A stretch of DNA of 64,000 nucleotides. Origin: Prunus persica (lineage: Eukaryota; Streptophyta; Magnoliopsida; Rosales; Rosaceae). A model generated the notes under the pieces. That model saw only the letters and a list, made by a program, of their open reading frames with translations, had not been told where the DNA came from and made no database searches. A program made the position numbers and the translations under genes. Shown here piece after piece: positions 11,664 through 23,254 of the stretch (within the stretch, counting starts at the first letter, position 1; every line of letters begins with the position of its first letter). The stretch is taken from NCBI RefSeq assembly GCF_000346465.2, contig NC_034014.1, positions 12,619,911 through 12,683,910 on the forward strand, written 5' to 3'.

Positions 11664-14219
11664 TTATGTGCATTTCTTAGTATCCTGGCATCCTGCAAAG
11701 TCTGCATCTGCATATCCTTCCAGCTGCAAATTTTCAACCTTTCTATAGACCAATTTGTACTCTTTAGTTCTCTGCAAATACCTTAATACTTTCTTGCCTG
11801 CAATCCAATGTGCTTGGCCTGGATTAGACTGAAATCTGCCAAGAACACTTATGCAGAATGCCAAGTCTGGTCTAGTGCAGACTTGTGCATACATCAAGCT
11901 TCCTACTAGTGATGCATAGGGCTTGTCCTTCATCTCCAGTCTCTCTTGCTCATTTTTAGGAGATTGTTCACTGCTCAATTTATCTCCTTTTGAGAAGGGA
12001 ACGTCACATCCTGTACAGTTTTCCATGTTGAACCTTCTAAGCACTTTCTCAATATATGCCTTCTGACATAAGCCGATCATTTTCCTTTCTCTGTCCCTGC
12101 TGATTTCTATTCCAAGAACATAGTTTGCCTCTCCCAAATCACTCATATCAAAATGATCTGACAGCATCCTTTTAGTGTCATGCAACATGGACAGATTGCT
12201 ACTTGCTAGCAGAATGTCATCCATATATAGCAGCATGAAGATGAAATTCCTTCCATTGAATTTCATATAGATGCATTCATCCAATGGATTATCAATGAAG
12301 CCTTGGGACTTAACAACTTCATCAAACTTGAGATACCATTGTCTTGATGCCTGTTTTAGACCATATATTGATTTCTGCAGCTTGCACACTAAATTCTCTT
12401 CCCCTTTTGAGGCAAAACCATCCGGCTGTTTCATATATATTTCTTCAATCAGTTCTCCATTTAGGAAAGCTTTCTTAACGTCCATCTGATGAAGATGCAG
12501 ATCAAAATGAGCAACCAAAGCCATTATGACTCTGAATGAATCTTTAGTTGATACAGGAGAAAAAGTTTCATTGTAATCAACTCCCTCTTCTTGTGTGTAA
12601 CCTTTTGCCACTAATCTGGCCTTATACCTGTCTATCTGTCCTTGTGCATTCCTTTTGGTTTTATAAACCCACTTACATCCTATAGGTTTGCATCCTAGTG
12701 GCAAATTGACTAGTTTCCATACCCCATTTTTGCTCATTGATTCTAGTTCAGATTCCATGGCTGCAGACCACTGTGAACTTTTGTCACTTTCCATGGCCTG
12801 CTTGAAAGTTGCAAGGTCTTCCTCAGTATTGATGTCATGCTCTGATTCTTGCAGGTAAACAAAGTAGTCATTTGACAAGGCTGGCCTTTTAGGTCTCTGT
12901 GATCTCCTGAGCTGTAAATCTGGAGCTTGTACTGGCTGATCTGTCTGCATTTCTTCTACTGCAGTTTGCTGATGTTCAGTCACTTGTCCTTCCTCATTAT
13001 TCCTTTCTGCATCCATTGGTGAGGCTCGGTTTTCTTCCAAGGCATCAAAAGGTAAGATAGTGACTTCTCTTGTTTGGTTTTCATCTGCAGTTTCCTTAGT
13101 TTCCAAAACTTCATCAAAATCAAAATCTACTTCATCAAAATCAAAATCTACTTCATCTAATCCTTCCTCTTCTTCTTCAATAAAAATTGCTCTCTGTGTT
13201 TCCACAAATCTAGTGTTATTTTTAGGACAATAAAACCTATAACCTTTTGTCCTATCTGGATATCCTATGAAGAAGCAGCTCACTGTTTTGGAATCAAGCT
13301 TCTTCTGCATAGGATTGTACAGCTTTGCCTCTGCCTTGCATCCCCAGGTCCTTAGATGAGCCAAGCTAGGTTTTCTTTTACACCAGATTTCGTAGGGTAT
13401 CATGTTTGTAGCTTTGGTGGGAATTCTGTTGGCAAGGTAGTTTGCAGTTTTTAAAGCTTCTCCCCATAGAAAAGTAGGAAGCTTTGCACAACACATCATG
13501 CTTCTCACCATCTCTATTAAGGTTCTATTTCTCCTTTCTAAAACATCATTCTGTTGTGGTGTTCCAGGATTTGTATATTGTGCAACAATGCCCTCTTGCT
13601 GTAGGAAGTTTGCAAAAGGTCCTGGATTTCTTCCTTTTTCTGTGAACTTGCCATAGAACTCTCCACCCCTATCTGATCTTACAACTTTTATCTTAGAATC
13701 CAGCTGGTTTTCCACTTCTGCCTTGTAGATTTTAAACATTTCCAATGCTTTGGATTTTTCTGTTATCAGATACACATATCCATATCTTGAAAAATCATCT
13801 GTAAAAGTAATAAAACACTTGAAACCATCATGTGTATCAAATGGAAAAGGTCCGCAGATATCTGTGTGTATTATCTCAAGTAGTTTCTCACTTCTTATTG
13901 CCCCTTTCTTTATGAGATTTCTTAGCTTTCCTTTTGCACATTCAATGCATGTTTTATCTTGTTCATGGTGATTAAGTGGTGGGAGAATTGATTCTTTGCT
14001 TAGGAGATTCATTCTTTCTTTCGAGACATGTCCAAGTCTCTTATGCCATATTGTGAAAGATTCTGTATTACAAGGCTGTTTTGAACTTAACACATTTATC
14101 ATCTCTGTACTTTGATTTGGTAATTTGCAGTTCAAACGAAACATTCCATCTATCAATAATCCATTACCAATAAAACTTTTATTTCTGAAAATGGAGAAAC
14201 CAGACTCATCAAACTCAAA
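11664..14219 (-). pseudogene. Copia integrase-reverse transcriptase region, bounded by stops
   Basis: An 830-residue open frame (from a Met at 14156; the frame is open from 14219). Near the start is the integrase HHCC zinc finger (HKRLGH ... CIECAKGK). Then comes the DDE core with IHTDICGPF, VVRSDRGGEF and the distal E within NDVLERRNRT. The RT follows with KWVYKTKRN, KARLVAKGYTQEEG and catalytic YMDDILLAS. A 24-bp tandem duplication near 13103-13160 gives a repeated acidic EVDFDFD linker between IN and RT. It is in frame with gag-protease upstream (stop at 14220) and RNase H downstream (stop ending at 11663), so each break is one codon in an otherwise continuous polyprotein. Confidence 0.92.
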
Positions 14220-15350
14220 CTATAAGTTTGATTTTACAAGCTTGCTAACTGATAACAGATTCCTTGTCATAGAAGGAACATAAACGACATCAACTAATTC
14301 CAAAATAAAACCTGACTCCAACTCAAGACTAGCTAAACCAACAAAATCTACTCTAACTCTTTCTCCATTTTCCACGAACACCTTCAAGTCATCCTTGTTT
14401 GGCACCCTCTTTGTTTTGAATCCCTGCAAAGAGTTAGTCACATGAACTGTTGCACCACTGTCTAACCACCATGAATTAGATAAAACTTCAATTGTATTAG
14501 ATTCATAAATCACAGAGACATTTTCATGCTTACCTTTTCCCTTTTGTTTGTCCAACCAGCGCTTGTATCTTCTGCAATCTCTCTTTAAATGTCCAAATTT
14601 CTTGCAGAAGAAACACTTCAAACCTACTGGACCCGTGCCCTTTGCAGACTCATCTTTCTTTTGCTGCTTATCTGTGTTCTTGTTTTTGGTCCATTCCTTC
14701 TGTTTAAACTTAGTATCCTGCACAAAACACACTTGATCTTTGCCTTTGTCTTTTCTTATACTTTGCTCTTCCTGCACACATCTACCTATCAAATCAGCAA
14801 CTGACCATATCTCCTTCTGAGCAATATAAGTAGTTTTCAGTTGTCTAAAAATACTAGGTAGAGAGTTAATGGCAAAGTGCACCATCATGGTTTCATCCAC
14901 ATTGACTTTTAGAGCCTTCAACTTGTTTCCTATCTCAACCATGTTCAGAATATGAGTTCTTATGAAGCCTTCTCCATTGTATTTCATATCTGTCAGCTGG
15001 CTCATGAGTGTGCCAATTTCAGCTTTCTTGGATCCTTGGAAGTTTTCTGCAATAGCTTCCATGAATAGCTTAGCACTCTCAGTTTCAATAATACTGCCTC
15101 TGACCTCTTCTGAAATAGACCTCCTCATGATCAGAATTGCCATTTTGTTGGCCTTAATCCACTTTGCATATTTAGCCTTAGTCTCAGCAGATGCATCATT
15201 CGCAGGTACTGATAGAGCTTCATCAGTAAGAACCATCTCATAATCCAGAAGTCCAAGAGCAATTTCCACATCTTCTCTCCATTTCTTATAATTTGAGCCA
15301 GTGAGAGTTTGAATCGAGTTATGATTGACTGTACATGTTTAAAACAAGAT
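14220..15350 (-). pseudogene. Copia gag-protease region
   Basis: A 349-residue open frame from a Met at 15269. The frame extends upstream through GSNYKKWREDVEIALGL, typical of a copia gag N-terminus, so 15269 is not the original start. The zinc knuckle CFFCKKFGHLKRDC (CX2CX4HX4C) lies near 14597-14640 and the protease active site WWLDSGATVH near 14447-14480. The likely original ATG near 15332 is one base out of frame with the rest. The frame ends in a TAG at 14220-14222, directly followed by in-frame integrase linker. Confidence 0.88.
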
Positions 15351-15852
15351 AAGCACTTTATATATATAACTTTCCCCAGAACTTTAATCAAACACACTTA
15401 ATCACATCTTTGGACAGTGATTCAAGCATGCTTATTGACACTGGAAAACGAATAGATATGAATTTCCTGAGCAAAAGATCTTCTACATCTTTAGACAGAA
15501 GAAAACCTTTCACTAATCCATATCTATCCATGTCCCATGTCGATCCACCATGATACAAGACACATCAAACTGTTGACATCTTTGGACAGAAAGCCTTTTG
15601 ACATGTTTTGCATCATGGTGCAAATTCTGATCATAATACTTTGAATACAGTGATCATGCAATGGTTGAGTCGCTTTGGCTCACTCAATCACTACACAAGA
15701 ACTGTAAGCGATGATCTGTAGAAATCGTCAAGAACATGATAAAGCACATACTTTATACTGTTATCATGTTCATACTTTATAACTTAAAAGCTGTCAGTTA
15801 TTTTCTCAATTTCCTGCACGAGTTTTGTTAGGTAGAACATGATATAACTTAA
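15351..15852 (-). other. 5' leader of copia element
   Basis: About 500 bp between the primer-binding site and the gag frame. No supported coding sequence. It would hold packaging and leader functions of the element RNA (family knowledge). Confidence 0.6.
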
Positions 15853-15864
15853 GCTCTGATACCA
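15853..15864 (-). promoter_or_regulatory. Primer-binding site (initiator Met-tRNA)
   Basis: The minus strand reads TGGTATCAGAGC two bases inside the 5' LTR. This is the standard complement of the 3' end of plant initiator methionine tRNA used to prime copia minus-strand synthesis. Confidence 0.93.
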
Positions 15865-15866
15865 CA

Positions 15867-16310
15867 TGTAAGTTCTTTAAAGCCATAACATGTTTAACAC
15901 TAACCTGGTGCTGGCGCAGATTGGATGATGCTGGAACAGATTGGCAGCGCAAGGTATAGAAGTTCTTCTCCTGAGAATCCGATCCTTATAGCTATAACTC
16001 TGATGGGTGAATTTCTGTTTAGCTGCGTTGTTTTTCTCAGATCTAGGAGGGAGCCTTCTATTTATATGCATCTCTCTAAGTGTCTTGCCCATCAAGAAAC
16101 ACTTAGAGATGTCCTTCATGCTATAGGATTAATCCATTCCAATCCTTGTAGAACTAGGAACCCTTAAGCCTTCATTGTCCTTATTGAACACTGTTTACAG
16201 GCTTGCCTAATCGAGATAGGTTTTGAGTTCCTAATAAACAATAAGTCTTTGTAATCCTAAGTTGATTAGAAGATCACTTTAATGGGTTTAATGTAATAAA
16301 CCTTCTTACA
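15867..16310 (-). repeat. 5' LTR of copia element (444 bp)
   Basis: Ends TGTAAG / CTTACA, with the flanking CTGTG duplication directly to its right. It contains the element promoter: sense-strand TATAAATAG at 16058-16066, with a perfect 11-bp stem hairpin just upstream. It lacks 11 bases present in the 3' LTR. Confidence 0.96.
16058..16066 (-). promoter_or_regulatory. TATA box in copia 5' LTR
   Basis: Sense (minus) strand TATAAATAG, a good plant TATA box; the same motif occurs in the 3' LTR at 10460-10468. A hairpin with stem TCTCTAAGTGT/ACACTTAGAGA lies immediately upstream in sense orientation. Confidence 0.6.
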
Positions 16311-16315
16311 CTGTG

Positions 16316-17229
16316 ACCAAGGAGCCATCAAACAGATGTAAATCACCAGCCAATTTATCCAGAGAACAAGTTTTGAGAACATTAGTACTCTAAGTGGTTG
16401 TTGATTTTTAGAAGGTGATAGATTTGAGATTGGTATTAGGGGTGTTATGTGATATAATGTATTAGGGTGTATCAGAGGTATTTTTGGTAGTTAAATAAGG
16501 TGTACTTTTAATTTTATATTTTGATTAAAATATTAGAGTGTACTTATATCATAAGCTGTACTCAATTAATTTTAGAATTCGTTTAGTAACACTATTTTCA
16601 TTTTAGTTAGTGAATAACAAGTTTTTTGTTGTGAGCCATACTCATAATTGAGTTATCCATCATCTATTTTTGGCTAATTCATCGATCCAAAAATTCTCCC
16701 AAAACTAATACTTCAAATTTTTTTTTTCCTTCAAATTTTAATCATACCTCGCATTTGAAGGATTTTATTGTCATAACTAATTGTATTTTGTCATTGCTGT
16801 CAAATTAGAACTTTTGTACTTTTTTTTTTTCGGCTAAAGGATGGTTAAATTTCATTAATACGAATAGAAAAGTTTATAATATTTAAAACATAGTAGTAAT
16901 GGTTATCCAAAGGAACCTAAATAAAGTTATCCAAAGGAAGAATTAAATAGGAAGTAAAGAAAATGATTATATTAATATGGGATAACAAATCCTAAATAAA
17001 GTCATCTGAAATTCCATTTCTTCGAAAAACATATTGTAGAGAGAATATAAATATTACATGGTGTAGCATGTAATCATGAAATAACCAGCAGTGTGGTTGA
17101 TAAGGCGCTCAAACAAAGTTGGAAAATGGTTCATATATTTTAGAGAATACTTACAAAGTGTAAATTGCTCACATTTTCAGCAATGAATGAAAACAAAACA
17201 CACTTATTTTGGACGCCAAAGTTGCAGTT
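16316..17229. other. Intergenic, no gene seen
   Basis: AT-rich spacer downstream of the carboxylesterase. Poly-T runs near 16720 and 16820; no supported ORF or RNA gene. Confidence 0.6.
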
Positions 17230-18534
17230 TTAGCTGGAATTTTCAGTAATGAATCGTTTGAGAATTGGCATCAAGTCTTTTGCGGCTTGGGAATTAGGAT
17301 GAACGGTGAAGAAACCATGCTGCTCCCCTTCAAATTCCACGTACTCAACCTTCTTTCCCCAATTCTTGAGCCTCTTTGCGTAATCTTCAGCTCGGTCTTT
17401 GAGCAGATCACTGCCACCCACAACCACTAGGATCGGATCAAGAGCCACCGGTTCAAGGCTCCGGCTAAATGGCCCAAATGGGTTCACAAGTGGGTGATCT
17501 GTATTCTCTCCAATTGGTATCGATAGCCTCCAAAACCTGCCCAATTTTTAGCATCACACAATTTTTTTTTAAAATTCCAAATATAATATAGAGCCTTGTC
17601 AGTGCTTAATTTCACTTGCATGTGTCAACGATTATAATTGAACAGTTTTTTCATGTGAAATATTTTAAGAGTTCATCATGCTAATCAACAACTCTTAATT
17701 AATTACTCGTAAACTTACGAAAGTGCTGCTATTTAGACCGTATTTATCGTGAATTTGGGATAAACACAAAATTTGGGATGAGAGGAGATTAAACAGAATT
17801 AGGGGATAAACACAAAAAACAAAAAGTAGAAATTGCAAAAACCTGTCAATGAGCTCCCAATTGAGAAAGGCATCTTTGGGCCCCTCGGCCTCCGACTTAC
17901 TCAAAACTGTTCCAGCGAAAAACGGTGCCAAAAGCAGATACCCCCTAACCCGAACCGGCCCCAACTCTGCCGAACCGGGCCCAAACCGAACCGCCAAGTT
18001 ATGAGCTATGTTCCCGCCCGCCGAGTCACCCGAAACAAACACGTTTTCAAAATCAGCCACGTCAGTCAACCACGTGTCCGGCTCGTCGGCCTCGGCTTGG
18101 GCCCGGAGCCACTGCAGAGCAGCGGCGCCGTCGTGGATCGCTGCCGGGAGGCGGTGCTCGGGAGCGAGGCGATAGTCGGGCGAAACAACGACACACTGGA
18201 GCTGGGAAGCGAGCTGGAAGCAGTAGTTCTGGCAGTTGGGCCAAGCGCGCGAGCCGATGCAGAAGCCTCCACCGTGGATGTAGTAGAAGATGGGGAGCTT
18301 TTTGGACGACGAGGGAGAGCGTGTCGTTGCTGCTGGCTTGTAGAGGCGGAGTTGGAGGTGATTGGTCGGGTCGAAAACGACGTCCTTCCAGGCGACGGAG
18401 CCGTCGTCCAGGATGGGGACGTCGAAGCTCGGGTTGGGAGAGCGGACGATGGAGCCGTCGTTGTATACGCGAAGAACGCCGCGGCATTCTTCGTACGATA
18501 AAGTGTTGGGAGGGGTGGTGGTTGAGGTGGACAT
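17230..18534 (-). CDS. Carboxylesterase, plant class-I CXE family, CXE15-like
   Basis: A serine alpha/beta-hydrolase of the HSL/GID1-like plant carboxylesterase family. Two exons, 17843-18534 and 17230-17536, separated by a 306-bp GT-AG intron, encode 332 residues, typical for the family. Oxyanion-hole motif HGGGF is at 87-91, nucleophile GDSAGG with Ser171, acid Asp274 (GGSDLL) and base His304 (GEQHGF). SPDYRLAPEHRLPAA is the hallmark strand-turn. The catalytic Ser and His mean it should be an active esterase, not a GID1 receptor, which lacks the His. The overall pattern resembles Arabidopsis CXE15, which hydrolyses strigolactones (established for CXE15); the substrate here is inference. I chose Met 18534 because it gives a normal-length protein; an in-frame Met at 18699 would add 55 residues resembling neither family nor a clear signal peptide. 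Confidence 0.9.
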
Positions 18535-18712
18535 GCTTGTGTTGTGGTGATGAGGAGGACTTGCGAGAATTGTGAGAAAGGGAAGGAAGAGAAGTGGGGA
18601 AGAAATAGGGAGGAGGAGGGAGGTGGGGGAGTGGAGTTGTTGGGTATTTTTTCCATGTTGTTTTGTTGTTTTGTATGGAAATATGGTGGAGTGGGCCATG
18701 GTGACTGGACAA

Positions 18713-19299
18713 AGCAGTTTTTGGTGGTTTTATTATTTTATTTCTTGTCGAAGCAGTTTGTTTGTAGTGCTTGTCCTAGGTTTTTTTATTTATAAATAAT
18801 TCGATATAAGTCCAATTCTTATGATAAAATTTGGGTACAATCTACGCATGTATTATTAGTAATGTTAAGTCCTCTTACTTCAATGCTACATAGGATTACA
18901 TTCTTTTTCTAATTTTATGATGTAATCATATATATTTTTTCTTTTTAAATTTATTTTCATGTTCCAATGTTCCAATTATACCCTTATGATTTAAATCGGG
19001 AAAAGCTTATTTATATCACAATAATTAGCTAACTAATACAACTATTAATTCTAATTGCAATTCATAAACGGATAAGAAATTAATTTTAGGCCAATAATTA
19101 CTATATTTGATCTTTTAGTTAATTATGATTTGAATTTATAAAATATTTTCTTGTCTATCCATTTTAATTTTGAAAATCCCATAAACACGAGCTGATGATA
19201 CAAATAAATAAATAAATAAATAAATTTCCTATAATAATCTTTCTTCTACATTTTGTTCATCTTCTTCGTTCTTCTTCCTTCTTTTTCTTCTTACAATCA
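18713..19299. other. Upstream region of the carboxylesterase
   Basis: AT-rich sequence with an AAAT microsatellite of about six units near 19200-19224 and a pyrimidine-rich CTT stretch at 19258-19292. No gene supported. Confidence 0.55.
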
Positions 19300-19470
19300 T
19301 ATGGAGGAGGTATAATTATCTATGGACTAGGAATATACATGAATGTTAATTACCTTTGGAGGAGGTATACATATGAATTCTATTTATCTATGGAGAAGGT
19401 ATACATATGAATGTTAATTACCTATGGAGGAGATATATGATATGAAATTACCTATGAAGGAGGTATACAC
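19300..19470. repeat. Degenerate tandem repeat, about five copies of GGAGGTATA-type unit
   Basis: The core TATGGAGGAGGTATA followed by ACATATGAATGTTAATTACC recurs with variation at roughly 40-55-bp spacing from 19300 to 19470. AT-rich, non-coding; a small decayed minisatellite. Confidence 0.6.
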
Positions 19471-19859
19471 AAACCTGCAAAGTAGGTAAATCAAACCAGG
19501 ATAAATTGAGATTAATTGTAGAAATGTGATATTAATTTATTGACTGCAGTAATTAATAAATTTTAGAGGATTGACTGTACAATGGCAATATGTGTAAATA
19601 TTTTAAAAATAGTGGCTAAGGCTTTGCATACTTGGCTAGCATGTTGAGTCACTGGACCCAATTCTACATCAAAAGAGAGGTGGACTGCATTCATAGTGCA
19701 AACTCAAAATTAAACCTATATCGAAAGACCCCTTTTTTTTTTTAACAATAATAAACATGGTGGTTGTTATTGTCTTTTTCTCGTTCTTAGAATAATTGAA
19801 TAACTTACGCCTTAAAAAACAAGTGTGTCAATCAAAGCATTGTGGCAACTAGCTCATAC

Positions 19860-19988
19860 TGACACTACCAAAAAAATTGCAATAGTTATTTGGAGATATT
19901 TGGTGACTAATGCTAGAATCAGGCTTTATTCACTCCAGTATTAGTCACCAAATAATAATGACTGTTGTCACTTTTTTTTGTAGTGTGA
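19860..19988. mobile_element. CACTA-type MITE with TGA target-site duplication
   Basis: A 123-bp element at 19863-19985 starts CACTACCAAAAAAA and ends TTTTTTTTGTAGTG, so its ends are inverted repeats of the CACTA class. The flanks are TGA at 19860-19862 and TGA at 19986-19988, the 3-bp duplication expected for CACTA transposition. The arms also pair through ATTTGGTGACTAAT / ATTAGTCACCAAAT, so the whole element can fold into a hairpin. Confidence 0.8.
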
Positions 19989-20604
19989 TTATTTTATACG
20001 CCTTAAAGGATAAAAGATTGGATCGAATTAGAAACGATTACAAAATAAGAAGATTGAACTAATGTAGACCTCCAATCCAGTCCAAATCACTACTACAAAG
20101 ATATAGCAATAAGTCTACTATATAGTTAGAAAAGCTAAAGAACATGATAAAACCAGTAGAGATTTCAGTTCTTGTTAACTGCTAACTCACACCAGATCAG
20201 TTCTTGTCAGCTGCTATCTAACAGAGATGTTAGATAGTTATAACTGGTGATGGTCAATCAATTGTAATGGTATAAAAGCTTGTGACTAGTTCAGTTATTC
20301 TTCATGAGAAAAGTTAATTCAGTCAATGATTTTTTTTCCTCAGTTTCTCTCTAAGCAAACAGTGCTGCAGAAAATATATATATTCTAATAAGAAATGAAA
20401 ATATATACATGGAAACAAAATGTAAATTAGAATTTACAATTTTTCATCCTTCACAGTTTTTGAATAAGCACATGAACATTAGAGAATGGGGCTACACTTC
20501 AAGGGAAAAAGAAGGATGCATCTGGACCAAAAAAGAATTAAAGCTAGGGAAAATTCATTCAGATTGAAAATAGAGAGAGCAAATTAATATTCTAAAAACA
20601 CAGT
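19989..20604. other. Intergenic, no gene seen
   Basis: AT-rich spacer downstream of the DnaJ-type zinc-finger gene. Nothing recognisable. Confidence 0.55.
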
Positions 20605-23254
20605 TCATAGCCGTCGAGAATATCCAGAACCTGCACACTTCTTGCAGAGTACCAATCCTACAAAAATAAAATTCATTTGAGAGAAAAGGAGAGATCGAAC
20701 CATACAAAAATATTGAAAAGTTCACCAAAAACCACAACTTGATTTACTTCTTTCAACCTTTAATGGAATTAAGGTTAAGATTTTAGAGACACAAACTGTG
20801 CTATTAGTAGTGGAACCTCTCATTAATGTTGTATTTTATTTTGTCCTCATGTGGGACTTTGCATTTTTCGACAATAATCATTCCACGGGGACGAATGATG
20901 ATAGAGTATGTTCACCAAAATCTTAGATCAACTATGTTCTTACTCCTTAGATGGTCATAGCTGGGCCTAAGGGTAATAACACACAGGAAAGAAGCATCAG
21001 AAACTATTACCTGCACCCTTGCACACCTTGCAATCAATCAAGCCTGTCTCCATCTTCATTTTACCATTGCTACAGAAGACACATTTTGTACCACCTGACA
21101 TCGCTTATATATTAGGAAAAGATAGACCCCGAGGGGGAAAAAATTACTAAATGTAGAAATAAAGAGCATAACAAATGAGATATAGACCAGCATCTTTTAC
21201 ATCCAGTACCAATATATTTGTTGCAGCATTTTCTGCCACATTTGTGTATCCTATATGTCCTTAGATGCTTGAAAATAATGTGTGGAAGAGAGTAGGGGTC
21301 CAATGATGGTTTGGTTAAGTTAACAAGAAATCAATTGGCTACAATTCTCCCTCAAAACTCTCAGCATGGCTGATAGTATTACACTACATCAAGCTTTAAT
21401 ACTTGTGCATGAACTTGAGTTTCCTTTCAGTCGAGCACTCATCCAAACACCTCAATCCCTTGACATTCTGAATTGAAATACTGATACAATAATGATATGA
21501 TTACTACGCGCGCATCCTATTTAGCAAACATGCTAATGGGTGCACTGAACAATTTTCTTTCCCTGGACTGTTTATGAGCACAAATCTTACATTAATTTCA
21601 GAATTTTTGAATAATCCTAGCATAGATTTCCTTCAAACTATACAGCTGGCTTTTTCTGGGTTCTTGTATATAATTTATGTTCTAGTGTTTTCACCTTCTG
21701 TTCAAATTGGTTGGCATCAGACCCAAAGACCTAATGTTACAATTTTCCCTTCTATGTAGCATGATTAATGCATAAAAAGGGTTTACTACAATGTAAAGGC
21801 CTAAAGCCACTGTGGGAAGATTAGTGTACTAAATGAAATTTATGTGATTAGAAGAACAATTTAGAATATATCATGCTTCAATAACTGGGTTATGGATGGA
21901 TTGCCTATGTGTGATTATCAAAAAAGGACATAGAAATGGATTGTAAGAAGAGGGAATAATTCTCCAGCTAGCACAAAATTACCCTCTAGAAAAGGCTGCA
22001 CATTTTGAGGGCCAACAACTGCCACTTAACAGCCAATTTGGCAAGCCCTGGATTGAACCGAACCCATTTTCGAAAACCCTCTTCACAAGTTTTACCGCCA
22101 TCACCACCTCTACATGTTGTGGAAACACAGGAAGTCACCTATAAAGAATACCAATGACTTGCAACTCTGACAGCAGAGTCATCTTATCATGATAGAGCTC
22201 AACCAACCGGTATCTGATAGTTTTCATCATTGATATGCCCAAAAAATGATATGACCATCTGGTCAATCATCAAATACAAATTTAAGTTTCTAGCCTTTTT
22301 GTTTCGGAGTTTGTCATTCACCAGAAGTAACCATTTTTATTTGTTTCTTCTTTTGTCTATAATTAACTTTTCGCTTTTGTTAGAGAGCTATATTTTATTT
22401 AGCCATCAGTATCTCCATATACTTCAATCCAAGGCTTCCAGTTTCCTATTGTCAAAGATGCTCTCTACAGATACTAACTACTGGCACTAGCTAACAAAAA
22501 GTAACCATTTCTCATAGAATTAACAAACGATACTAGCTTGCATTACTTGATAAAACTCAATTCTGAAACTACCATAAGAGAGTTGAGCGAAGTTAAAGCA
22601 CAGAACAAAAGAATATTAGCACTGTCATTATTTTTTCTACATTATATTCTTCCGTTGCTGGCTTGAAATGGAATCGGTATTTCACAATTATCTTCCATTT
22701 CTTTATAAATAAATAAAAACCAAGAAAAATAGAAACAATCACAAAGCCATTACCATTGCCAGCACATCTCTCACAAGGCACAGGGTCACCCTGCAAAAGA
22801 TTCAAGAACAACCACAAACCCACCATTCATCAACCTTAACCCAAAAAACACCAAACCCACAAGCTCCATTTTTCTTTAAAGATATCATTTTTCCAAAACA
22901 CACAAAACCCAGAAAGAAAGCTAGACCAAGAAAGGCAGAACTAATTGTTACCTTAAGACCAAGAAAGAGAGAGAGAGCAATGGCAGCCAAGACACTTATA
23001 GTAGCAAGAAAAGTTTGGGTATCCAAGGGTTTGTCAAAGCCAGCAAATAGTAGAATGGGCTGGACAAAGAGCCTTGTGGGTTGAATTATGACTTCAGGCC
23101 TAGCGGCACTTGTGGCAGAGCAGCGGAACAGTAAAGGGATTTCAGGTTTTGTTTGGGGTTGATATGGAAGAGAGTGATTGGCAGTGAGAGACGTTGTTGA
23201 AGAAGAAGAAGCAGAAGCAAGAGGATGCAGAGAGTAGCAGGAAAGTGTGGCCAT
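20605..23254 (-). CDS. Plastid-targeted DnaJ-type cysteine-rich (zinc-finger) protein
   Basis: Exons 22952-23254, 22754-22790, 21011-21094 and 20605-20657, all GT-AG with consistent phase, encode 158 residues. The first ~50 residues are Ser/Ala/Thr-rich and poor in acids, as in chloroplast transit peptides. Residues about 76-98 form one hydrophobic membrane segment. The C-terminus holds four CxxC units: CERC (107-110), CVFC (118-121), CKVC (135-138) and CKKC (146-149), most followed by Gly-rich spacers, as in the DnaJ zinc-binding domain. There is no J domain. Small plant proteins of this layout act as thylakoid or envelope thiol/chaperone factors (LQY1, BSD2 and relatives; family knowledge); which member this is cannot be told. 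Introns 1 and 3 are short and normal, whereas intron 2 is about 1.7 kb. Confidence 0.9.

Larger units (their letters stand above)
10255..16315 (-). mobile_element. Complete Ty1-copia LTR retrotransposon with target-site duplication
   Basis: The element proper is 10260-16310 and reads on the minus strand. It is bounded by 5'-TG...CA-3' LTRs (right, 444 bp = 5' LTR; left, 455 bp = 3' LTR) and a perfect 5-bp duplication CTGTG at 10255-10259 and 16311-16315. Internal order in sense is PBS, gag with zinc knuckle, protease, integrase, reverse transcriptase, RNase H, polypurine tract; integrase before RT defines copia. The LTRs differ by two substitutions and one 11-bp indel, so insertion was recent. 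The polyprotein frame carries two stops and a probable frame disruption at its N-terminus, so this copy should not encode a full protein. Mobilisation in trans by a relative remains possible. Confidence 0.96.

Noticed and set aside
17833..18712. Several long ORFs on both strands over the carboxylesterase
   Set aside because: They are other-frame shadows of a GC-rich exon; only the frame with HGGGF and GDSAGG has family support.
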